Assembly (NCBI RefSeq): GCF_900639985.1
Contig: NZ_CAAAIM010000001.1
Span: forward strand, 496,001 to 560,000
DNA: 64,000 nucleotides
DNA from: Legionella rowbothamii
GTDB taxonomy: Bacteria > Pseudomonadota > Gammaproteobacteria > Legionellales > Legionellaceae
Direction: 5' to 3'
Below, one piece after another: positions 46,567 through 53,734 of the stretch (position 1 is the stretch's first letter; each line of letters opens with the position of its first letter). The notes under the pieces were generated by a model. That model made no database searches and was not told the origin of the DNA. It saw only the letters and a list, made by a program, of their open reading frames with translations. The position numbers and the translations under genes are program-made.

Positions 46567-47065
46567 ATCGCTCATTACCATTTTTGTGTTTAATTTCGTT
46601 TCATGCCCTAGATTTACTTTACCGTAATGAAAAACAACGTAGTCTGGTTACTTGTAATCAGATTTTCATTTTCTCGCCAATTCACCATCAGTGCAAAGAG
46701 CTCCTGTTTGCAAACCAATAGTCTAAAATTTTATAAGATTGCCTTTATTCATCACCTCCGGAGGTAAAAGCTGATTTATTACAGTATCCCTTTACCTGTT
46801 GTTATAATTCAGACTCGCCTAAGCAATTTTTTATCAAACGCAGAGAAAAAAGCGTTGGGTGTGTGGGAGGGCTTAGGGAGCTGATTATCTTGTACTGCTG
46901 AAAGTAGTAATAGCTTGTAGCATCTTCCGAAAACCGTTGTAACGCATTTAATATGCCTGAAACAGCTTTAATAATTCTTGCTTCTCTGTCTTTTAATAGC
47001 AATAAACAACTAAATTCGCTAGAATGCCTAAGCAATCAATGAGCAATTATTGGAGTTTATTTACC
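46567..47065. other. 499-base gap with palindromes, no gene seen
   Basis: No convincing ORF; the minus-strand frame at 46802-47035 lacks a start codon context and family match. It holds a hairpin at 46643-46662 (arms TCTGGTTAC and GTAATCAGA around TT, one G-U pair), a diverged member of the CTGGTTGC palindrome family. It also holds a perfect 12-base palindrome (ACCTCCGGAGGT) at 46754-46765. The promoter of the lipoprotein gene should be near the end. Confidence 0.45.
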
Positions 47066-47446
47066 ATGAAAAACACGTCCGTATTTAAGTTCATTTTAGT
47101 AGCCTTTTTAGGACTGGCCTTAAGCAGTTGTAAAACCACTCCTCCTGGAGAATATGATGCCAATGAAGTAGGGAAAATAAAAAAGGTTATTCCAGGTACC
47201 GTAATTTCCAAACGTACAGTTAATTTGCACCGAAACAGCACTGCAAAAAACACCTCAAGCAGTGACTTTGCTGATAATGGCTACAATCAAACACGGGGGG
47301 TTGAATACGTTATTAAATTAAAGTCTGGGGGCATTATTTCGGTTGTTCAATCTGAAGATCTTAAGTTAAAAAATAAGCAAAAGATTTTGGTAATTTATGG
47401 CAAACACACTCGAGTGGTTGCTGATAATGGTAGCGAAACGTTTTAA
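47066..47446 (+). CDS. SlyB/PcpK-like outer-membrane lipoprotein without the glycine zipper
   Basis: A 126-residue lipoprotein. A signal peptide of about 20 residues ends in the lipobox LALSSC, so the mature protein starts at that Cys with an attached lipid. The rest resembles SlyB in order: PGTVISKRTVNL corresponds to the N-terminal beta strand, GVEYVIKLKSGGIISVVQSED to the C-terminal strand region and QKILVIYGKHTRVV to the last strand. The central Gly-zipper hairpin of SlyB is replaced by a short polar loop (NSTAKNTSSSDFADNGYN). I start at ATG 47066; upstream codons in the frame have no match. Role in the envelope is unknown. A hairpin terminator follows. Confidence 0.8.
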   Translation: MKNTSVFKFILVAFLGLALSSCKTTPPGEYDANEVGKIKKVIPGTVISKRTVNLHRNSTAKNTSSSDFADNGYNQTRGVEYVIKLKSGGIISVVQSEDLKLKNKQKILVIYGKHTRVVADNGSETF

Positions 47447-47465
47447 TTTCTATTTACGTAAAAAA

Positions 47466-47500
47466 TACGTCATCCCTCGCTCGGGATGACGTACTTTCAC
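47466..47500 (+). terminator. Hairpin terminator after lipoprotein gene
   Basis: Perfect 11-base arms (TACGTCATCCC and GGGATGACGTA) around TCGCTC at 47466-47493, then CTTTCAC. It lies 19 bases after the stop and before the convergent gene at 47521. Confidence 0.7.
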
Positions 47501-47520
47501 TTTATTCGCAATGACAGCCT

Positions 47521-49263
47521 TTAAAAGGTCATTCGGCTAGTATCGGAAAACTGACTTAACGACGCTGTCAAAATAAAATTATCATATTTTGACTGCAACA
47601 ATTCAGCGATTAAGGCAGATTGATTTCCTGCAATCCGAGCTTCCTTTATGGTCTTGGTAACAAAAAGCATAAACCGAGTGAATAGATCATCTAATTCTTT
47701 CGGCTTCCCACTCAGATAAGTTTCAATTTCACGAATATTATCTTTAATTGCATCAATGAAGATATCATGAGGATTTGTAGCTAGAGATGGGGCAGAGGCA
47801 GCGAAATGCATATTATCATTAATCATTCGTGGATTATTTTGATAGATAGCATTCATTCTACTGATTGCAACTTCATGTTGAGGGTTCAATTTTAAAACCG
47901 TGCTGTATAATGAATAAGCAGTTATAGGAAGATTTTTAAAAGGTAAATCTCTGGTTTTATAATAAAAATCAGCAAAAACTGATAATAAATTCGCCAGGAA
48001 TCCAGGACTATTATAATTTTCAGCAATACTATACATCGCCTTCTTAAATGCTTTATGGTGTCCTATAGGAGCTAATGATGAGACTTGGGAAGTTATAGCC
48101 TCAGGTGCAAAAAATGTATTTCTCATCGTTAATAACGAAGTAGTTGGTGCAGGCGCAAATCGTTCGGTAGTAACAAGGAACTCACTAGCGGTTGCAATGT
48201 GAATATTGAGATCAGACATAGGTTCGGAGTCCTCTACATCCGCTGTACTAACAAGAGCTTGCCATTCTGATTCAATATCATTTGCTTTTTTATGCTTTGA
48301 TTTACTTTCAATTACCGTGTCCGGGATTTCTGTAGGCGTAGCTGTTTGAGTCTCTTCCTCATCATCTTCGATAATGTATCGGCGCTTTCTTTTTTTCTCC
48401 TTCCAAATGATTACCACATCTTCATCATCATCCACGAGTGGTAAACGAGTCATTAATTTACGAAGGTCAGTAATTAACTCGCTCTCTTCGTCAATCATCG
48501 TATCCGTATCTATAAGTGCACGACACTGCTTAGCAAGCTCATGAGCGCTGGGGTCATTATTTTCCACAGCAACTAAAAGCTCATATCCTAGAAGTTCCAG
48601 TTTTTCCTCAGGTGATAATTCTAAATCATACAATGAATTGTTCTTGATGTAGTTAGCGATTCGCGTAAGAATTTGTTTGTTTTTTTCGCAATGAAAGGCA
48701 CGCTCTAATAGATTTAAATAGCCTATATGTAATTCAATCTCAACATCAAAACCCGCTTGACTCTGATTATCTATAGCACGAGTTAACCAGGTTAAGGCCG
48801 TTAAAAATTGTTTTTCAGTTGGTTTCTTTTTACTATTGTCAAGCCAATCGACCAAGCGATCACTAACGGCTTCTGCTGCCAGAGCAATAGCAGAATAAAC
48901 AGTATCCATTCGTTCAGGAGTAGTCTGAGAGCCTGAGTATCGTTGAATACTGTCACTATTATAAACGACCTTCAGCTCTTGAAGAGTACTGGTAATCTCC
49001 TTCCAAGCTTCAGTTATTTGAGAGTAATCCAATTTACCTTTAAGTGATGCTCGAAGCACATCAGTCGTACAAATAACCACATCGCTAAGCGCATAAGCCA
49101 ATGCATCGTTATAGAGTTTGTTGGCAGTAAAATTTCTTTGTGCTGCAATTTTATGCAGGTGCTCAAGACCTTTTTTGTAATACTTTAATGCTTCGGCAAA
49201 ATTATATTCATTATATTTAATATCGCCATTGATCTGTTCTTTACTACCAAAATAATACGTCAT
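47521..49263 (-). CDS. Unknown protein with TPR-like N terminus and a nuclear-localisation-like patch
   Basis: A 580-residue soluble protein. Residues about 12-35 look like one TPR (YNFAEALKYYKKGLEHLHK) and another lies near 450-480 (PITAYSLYSTVLKLNPQHEVA). Between residues about 285 and 300 a strongly basic run, KEKKRKRRY, is followed by an acidic run (EDDEEE), an arrangement seen in eukaryotic nuclear proteins. No bacterial family was recognised, and there is no signal peptide. I use ATG 49263; the frame is open to a TTG at 49320, but the site before it is weak either way. By composition it is a candidate effector that could enter the nucleus; this is inference. It sits downstream of ubiC-ubiA on the same strand with a 101-base gap. 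Confidence 0.72.
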   Translation of the reverse strand: MTYYFGSKEQINGDIKYNEYNFAEALKYYKKGLEHLHKIAAQRNFTANKLYNDALAYALSDVVICTTDVLRASLKGKLDYSQITEAWKEITSTLQELKVVYNSDSIQRYSGSQTTPERMDTVYSAIALAAEAVSDRLVDWLDNSKKKPTEKQFLTALTWLTRAIDNQSQAGFDVEIELHIGYLNLLERAFHCEKNKQILTRIANYIKNNSLYDLELSPEEKLELLGYELLVAVENNDPSAHELAKQCRALIDTDTMIDEESELITDLRKLMTRLPLVDDDEDVVIIWKEKKRKRRYIIEDDEEETQTATPTEIPDTVIESKSKHKKANDIESEWQALVSTADVEDSEPMSDLNIHIATASEFLVTTERFAPAPTTSLLTMRNTFFAPEAITSQVSSLAPIGHHKAFKKAMYSIAENYNSPGFLANLLSVFADFYYKTRDLPFKNLPITAYSLYSTVLKLNPQHEVAISRMNAIYQNNPRMINDNMHFAASAPSLATNPHDIFIDAIKDNIREIETYLSGKPKELDDLFTRFMLFVTKTIKEARIAGNQSALIAELLQSKYDNFILTASLSQFSDTSRMTF

Positions 49264-49364
49264 GATAAATAAATACTCAAAAAAAGAAGGTATCCTACCA
49301 TATGGACTACTTCTGTTCAATTAAGTATTTAACATAACGTACTTACTTAGATATAATTGTAGGA

Positions 49365-50210
49365 TTAAAAAACAGATGCCACTGCAACCCACATGAGCGC
49401 ACCATAATAAACACTAATGATAAATGCTCTGAAACATTGTTCCCGCTCACGTTTACTAATTAATTTCTGCTGATACAGCAAAACCATACCCGCTGCAAAC
49501 CATAAGCCATAAAAACCGATGCTGTTTACCTTGTTACTTAATGCCCAATATAGCCATAGACCATGTAATAAACATTGTAATAAACCAATAATAAAACGAT
49601 CATAGCTGGCAAAGTAAATTGCAGTAGATTTTACGCCTATACGTAAGTCGTCTTCTTTATCAGTCATCGCATACATCGTGTCATAAGCCACAATCCAAGC
49701 AAAGTTCAGCAGAAATAATAAAGTGCATTCAGTATTTAAGGGTACATGAGAAGCCACATAAGCCATGGGAATCCCCATAGAAAAAGCTAAGCCAAGAACG
49801 AATTGAGGAGCGCTTAAAAATCGTTTACAAAACGGATAAAGAATTGAAATGAATAAGGCAATCACACCTAAATACCAACAATCCACAGGTAAATTGAGTA
49901 ATATGAACAACGCGGCAAGCAGTAAAATAAATAATACGCCCAGAGCCTCTTTTAGGCTGATTTCCCCCGAGGTTAACGGCCGTAATTGGGTGCGTGCTAC
50001 ATATTTATCAATATTACGATCTGCAATATCATTAACCACACAGCCTGCCGCACGCATTAATAATGTACCGCTTAAAAATAAAACCAATAATTTAAACGAG
50101 GGAATTCCTTTATTTGCCAGCCAGAGGGCCCAGGCTGTAGGAAACCAAAGCAATAAAATTCCCACCGGCTTATCAAAACGCATAAGGCGCCAGTATGCAG
50201 TCCACTTCAT
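49365..50210 (-). CDS. ubiA: 4-hydroxybenzoate octaprenyltransferase
   Basis: Integral membrane prenyltransferase that attaches the polyprenyl tail to 4-hydroxybenzoate in ubiquinone synthesis. 281 residues, about 8-9 helices. The first Asp-rich motif is NDIADRNIDKYVART near residues 60-75, and the second is YDTMYAMTDKEDD near 190-200, where Mg-diphosphate binds. ATG overlaps the ubiC stop by four bases (ATGA), so synthesis of 4-hydroxybenzoate and its prenylation are coupled. Confidence 0.96.
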   Translation of the reverse strand: MKWTAYWRLMRFDKPVGILLLWFPTAWALWLANKGIPSFKLLVLFLSGTLLMRAAGCVVNDIADRNIDKYVARTQLRPLTSGEISLKEALGVLFILLLAALFILLNLPVDCWYLGVIALFISILYPFCKRFLSAPQFVLGLAFSMGIPMAYVASHVPLNTECTLLFLLNFAWIVAYDTMYAMTDKEDDLRIGVKSTAIYFASYDRFIIGLLQCLLHGLWLYWALSNKVNSIGFYGLWFAAGMVLLYQQKLISKREREQCFRAFIISVYYGALMWVAVASVF

Positions 50211-50746
50211 GGAGTAATTTCTCCTAACTCAGGAAACATAATTTCTACTAAATAAAATGATTCTTTTTCCTTAAATAAAAATTCGGCAATGCGAACCCAA
50301 AGTACATCTCGAATCGATGGAATATATTTTTTTACCCAATAAAACTCCACACATTGATCATCTACAGGATAATTGATGGAATTAATACGCTTCACCTGCT
50401 CCATATTAAAAATCAAATTCTTAACTGACTCTTTGCGCAAGCGACCAAAGAATTCTGTGTCTAAGTCATAACAACGCTGCGGAATAATCGTCCGTGCATA
50501 CCAATAAGGGACATCATGACTTTTCATGAGAATTTCCCGCTGAAAAACAGAAACATCGCGCACATCAAGCAGGCTTTTAGACCAAAAGTCGGTTCTAACC
50601 CATTGTTGAGATAACAGCTCAATCTGAGCATCACCATGGATATCGCGTAATTTATCGGTTAGTGATTGTTTATAATTCACCCACTCTAAAAACGTTCTAG
50701 AGCACTCAGCTTTTAGTGAAAAAATAAGGCGTGTATTAATTGGCAT
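50207..50746 (-). CDS. ubiC: Chorismate lyase
   Basis: Releases pyruvate from chorismate to form 4-hydroxybenzoate, the first step of ubiquinone synthesis. 179 residues, the usual UbiC length. Recognisable parts are WVRTDFWSKS near residue 49, VFQREILMKSHDVPYWYARTIIP near 65-87 with the substrate-binding Arg, and the C-terminal YLVEIMFPEL with the conserved Glu. Sequence divergence from E. coli UbiC is considerable. It is the first gene of ubiC-ubiA. Confidence 0.92.
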   Translation of the reverse strand: MPINTRLIFSLKAECSRTFLEWVNYKQSLTDKLRDIHGDAQIELLSQQWVRTDFWSKSLLDVRDVSVFQREILMKSHDVPYWYARTIIPQRCYDLDTEFFGRLRKESVKNLIFNMEQVKRINSINYPVDDQCVEFYWVKKYIPSIRDVLWVRIAEFLFKEKESFYLVEIMFPELGEITP

Positions 50747-50938
50747 GAAATTCGATCAGCGATAAAGTGATTCGCCACCATCTTACAAAATTAATGATTT
50801 AGCGACAAGCTATTGATTTCTCTTATTTGCCCCTAAGCCACAGCATATCTTTTTATCTAAGTTTTTTTTGGTGAAATACTTTTCATCAAAGATCATTTAA
50901 TGTAAAATGTGTTCAACTATACATCACAAAGACAACCA

Positions 50939-52594
50939 ATGCCCCAAATCATTAATCCAAAAAATCTTTCCCCACAAAATGCCGAAAAACTTTATGCATT
51001 TTTTGAGGGGCAACTGCAAAAAGGTGTTCATGTTTGGTCAAACGGAAGCGTTTATTCTTTTGCCGATGGGAGTGATTTTATATTTTCATCTCAAGTAATT
51101 ATGCGTCAACCTAAAGAAGGTAAAACTGGGGTTCGTTATGAGTTTATAAGTGATCGTCAGCTTGGAAAAGGAAGTTACGGGATTGTTTATGAAATCGAAG
51201 GTACCTTTAAAATCGATAAAACTTCTTTTCGGTTTAAAGAACATGGGCAAAATGGAAAGTCTCGGGCAGTCAAAATACAACACCATAATTATCATCACCC
51301 TGAATATACAGCTTGGGAAGAATATAATTTCTCAAAAAGAGCCTCACACTTAGCAATTAAACAGCCTGTATTTTCCGGTCAGGTGAGTTATACGGTAATG
51401 CGAGAATTAAAAGGCAAAGATTTAGATCAAATTCTTCAAGATGACTTATTAGGTAAAAACGTTTTAACCTTGGAGAATCGTAGTGAGTTAACTAAAGCCT
51501 TATTAAAAGCGCTTAAAGAGCAGGTTACTGATAAAAGTATCATTCATAGAGACATAAAACCTGAAAACATTTTGGTTGATATGAGTACTTTTCCAATTAC
51601 TGTAAACATTATTGATTTCGGACTCAGTACAAACGCGGACAAACCTGATGGAGAATATCCCGGGACTCCCCTTTATCAAGCGCCAGAGCTTTGGGATAGA
51701 GTTTCGCAATCCAGCAAAGCAGACGTTTTTTCGATGGGACGAATTATTGCCGAGTTATGGCGTGATACGACTGTGTCAACACTTATGACGATTAACTCGT
51801 TTACTTATGCCTGTGATAATGCCCACAATGTTAGTTTAGATACTTTATTTACTGGTATCGATGAGTTAGATAATGAAAATAAATCTATTATTAAAGAAAC
51901 TCTTAAAGGAATGTTGTGTGCTAACAGTAACCAACGTTTGTCAATTGACCAGGCTATAGAGTATTTTTCTCATGTCAATCTATCATCTCCTAGGGCTGAA
52001 CAAAATGCGGACGGGAATAGAGAGAACCTTCCACATGCTAATCTATCCCCTACCACGGAACAAAATCCTGACAAGAATAGAGAGCATCCTCCCTATGTTA
52101 ATCTGGTCGCGACCACTGAACCAAAAATTGAGAATATGGCCATCCTTACGAGGTATCATCCTCAGAGTATGCTGCGAATAGAGGCTATTTTGGCTCAGAT
52201 AAAACTATTACGAGCACAGGCAGGTGATTTAATATATAGAGGCTCAGATGATGTTGCAGGCAAACTCAGCCTACTGGCTACTGATCTAGAAACCAAGATG
52301 AATCAACTAAAATACATGTCTCTCACGAACTACAATCAATGCGTTGAGCAATATGCTGCTGATTGCCAAACCTTAATCAATACCAGTAAAGAGGATTTCG
52401 CGAATCATAGGAATATTAACTATATTTTAGCCAATGTTGCGTTGGCAATTGCTGGACTTGGCGTGGTGTATCTGGCCGCAGGTATTGTTAATCTGGTAGT
52501 TACCAAGGGTAATAACTTTTTGTTTTTTAAAGAAACAAAAACCAGCTCTTTAGTTAGAGCTGTAGAGGAAAATCTTACTGGAATAAAGTGCTAA
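50939..52594 (+). CDS. Eukaryotic-type Ser/Thr kinase, LegK-like, with C-terminal membrane helices
   Basis: A protein kinase of about 551 residues. The catalytic core has the Gly loop GKGSYG near residue 74, the ATP-binding Lys in AVKIQHH near 110, HRDIKPEN near 203-210, DFGLS near 226 and APELW near 247. Next come about two and a half tandem repeats of 20-21 residues (51971 onward), then a helical region and a hydrophobic hairpin near residues 505-535 (YILANVALAIAGLGVVYLAA, then IVNLVV). Several L. pneumophila effectors (LegK1-LegK4) carry such kinase domains, so a Dot/Icm-secreted kinase is likely. A GTG at 50909 could extend the N terminus by ten residues; both starts lack a strong ribosome-binding site. 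Host targets are unknown. Confidence 0.88.
   Translation: MPQIINPKNLSPQNAEKLYAFFEGQLQKGVHVWSNGSVYSFADGSDFIFSSQVIMRQPKEGKTGVRYEFISDRQLGKGSYGIVYEIEGTFKIDKTSFRFKEHGQNGKSRAVKIQHHNYHHPEYTAWEEYNFSKRASHLAIKQPVFSGQVSYTVMRELKGKDLDQILQDDLLGKNVLTLENRSELTKALLKALKEQVTDKSIIHRDIKPENILVDMSTFPITVNIIDFGLSTNADKPDGEYPGTPLYQAPELWDRVSQSSKADVFSMGRIIAELWRDTTVSTLMTINSFTYACDNAHNVSLDTLFTGIDELDNENKSIIKETLKGMLCANSNQRLSIDQAIEYFSHVNLSSPRAEQNADGNRENLPHANLSPTTEQNPDKNREHPPYVNLVATTEPKIENMAILTRYHPQSMLRIEAILAQIKLLRAQAGDLIYRGSDDVAGKLSLLATDLETKMNQLKYMSLTNYNQCVEQYAADCQTLINTSKEDFANHRNINYILANVALAIAGLGVVYLAAGIVNLVVTKGNNFLFFKETKTSSLVRAVEENLTGIKC
51971..52130 (+). repeat. In-frame tandem repeats inside the kinase gene
   Basis: Unit 1 is 63 bases (51971-52033), unit 2 is 60 bases (52034-52093) and a partial third unit starts at 52094. 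The coded units run HVNLSSPRAEQNADGNRENLP, HANLSPTTEQNPDKNREHPP and YVNLVATTEP, so the N-L-S/T-x-x-A/T-E-Q/P core is kept. The repeats form a flexible, Pro/Asn-rich linker after the kinase domain. Confidence 0.8.
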
Positions 52595-52709
52595 GTTGGT
52601 ATAATAGGAAGACTCGGGCAATAAAAAGACAATATCATGATAGCGTATATTCTTAAGAGAATGCTTAGATGAAATCATCGATAAAAGCTACTCATTTGAC
52701 GATTAAGAA

Positions 52710-52729
52710 ACCTGTTTTTATAAACAGGT
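52710..52729. terminator. Hairpin after the kinase gene
   Basis: Perfect 8-base arms (ACCTGTTT and AAACAGGT) around TTAT, followed by CAAATTACTC. It is 115 bases after the kinase stop and 54 bases before the stop of the minus-strand fimT-like gene, so it may serve either direction. Confidence 0.45.
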
Positions 52730-52783
52730 CAAATTACTCGCTCAGTTATATGATAATAAACAAATTAAGAGATCGAGCCTATA

Positions 52784-53251
52784 TTATGATTCCCTTATTC
52801 GTCCCAGACGATTTAAAATAATTTCTGCACGTTCATCTTGATCCCGATTAGCCAGGATAAAACGACCATTACACATCGCGTGAGCAGGATTATTAGAAAA
52901 AATAATCCTGTTTCCCGGGTGTACACCACTCCAAGACAGCTGCCACCGAGGATGATGCCACTGCCATTGATAGAGTGTTTCTATTTTATTAGTCTTTTTA
53001 TTTTTAGTAATCAGCCGCAACCCATTAGCCCAATTGAGGGAATCATCTAGGGGAGTAAGAACAACGTTACTGTTTAAAATAAGCGCTTGTGATTTCGCAT
53101 ACTGCACCGAGTTTTTTAGTTCATCAATAAGCGTTTGCCGTTCGTTCTTTCTTAAAAAATAGGAGTAAGATGCGATTGCAACCATAGATAAGCTAACTAA
53201 TAGCATCATAGTGATTAGTAATTCAAGTAGTGTAAATCCTTTTAATTTCAT
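52784..53251 (-). CDS. fimT: Type IV pilus/secretion pseudopilin, FimT/GspH type
   Basis: A 155-residue prepilin-like protein. The N terminus KLKGFTLLELLITM is the class III signal: cleavage by prepilin peptidase after Gly5, mature residue Phe, Glu at +5, and a following hydrophobic helix of about 20 residues. The rest is a globular domain with NRIIFSNNPAHAMCNGRFIL near the end, fitting GspH/FimT. It follows the holD-like gene by 11 bases, so the two are probably co-transcribed. Other pilin biogenesis genes are not in the window. The exact machine (type IV pilus or type II secretion) cannot be decided here. Confidence 0.88.
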   Translation of the reverse strand: MKLKGFTLLELLITMMLLVSLSMVAIASYSYFLRKNERQTLIDELKNSVQYAKSQALILNSNVVLTPLDDSLNWANGLRLITKNKKTNKIETLYQWQWHHPRWQLSWSGVHPGNRIIFSNNPAHAMCNGRFILANRDQDERAEIILNRLGRIRES

Positions 53252-53262
53252 AATACAAAAAT

Positions 53263-53676
53263 TTAGGATACTAGCTGTTTAATTTCACTAAGAACCTTAA
53301 AAACCGTTCTTTTTTCACTGGGATTACTGAGCAAATAATCCAAATCAAATGTATTGAAAACTGGCGCTTGCTCTTTGGAAAACAATTCCTCAGGGCTTAA
53401 ACCAAATACCAATGTTGCAAAAGATGTTATGGCTGAATAACGTTTCCGCACTTCACTTTTTTGAGCAGGAAGGACAGTATACTCACCATCATTCAAATTC
53501 AGATACCCTATCATCTGCTGTAACAGGGATTGTGCTTTCGCACTCAGAGTTGATGAAACAAATACCACCAGCTTTACCGCCTTCGATACTTCTTGAGACT
53601 GCTCTTGTGCCTCTCTCTTAATCCAAGGCCTAATTCCCATTTGATTTAGATAATAAAGCGTCAGGTTATTGTACAT
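53263..53676 (-). CDS. holD: Probable DNA polymerase III psi subunit (HolD-like)
   Basis: A 137-residue protein. The N terminus, LTLYYLNQMGIRPWIKR, is like the HolD N terminus (a short helix ending in M/L-G-I-x-x-W). The stretch KLVVFVSSTLS followed by LLQQMIGYLNL and ending near LSNPSEKRTVFKVLSEIKQ fits the HolD fold, whose C-terminal part in non-enteric gammaproteobacteria often ends with a helix carrying N-P-x-x-K. HolD links clamp loader to single-strand-binding protein. The assignment rests on weak, length-limited similarity and on a common genomic position near pilin genes that I cannot verify. Confidence 0.6.
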   Translation of the reverse strand: MYNNLTLYYLNQMGIRPWIKREAQEQSQEVSKAVKLVVFVSSTLSAKAQSLLQQMIGYLNLNDGEYTVLPAQKSEVRKRYSAITSFATLVFGLSPEELFSKEQAPVFNTFDLDYLLSNPSEKRTVFKVLSEIKQLVS

Positions 53677-53734
53677 AAACTAGGCTCAGACAAAAAATTT
53701 AGTATATCGTGAAATAGACACTCAGTCAGTACAT

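Noticed and set aside
46802..47035. Minus-strand 77-codon frame before the lipoprotein gene
   Set aside because: It starts with TTG, has no ribosome-binding site or recognisable family, and its composition looks like translated intergenic DNA.
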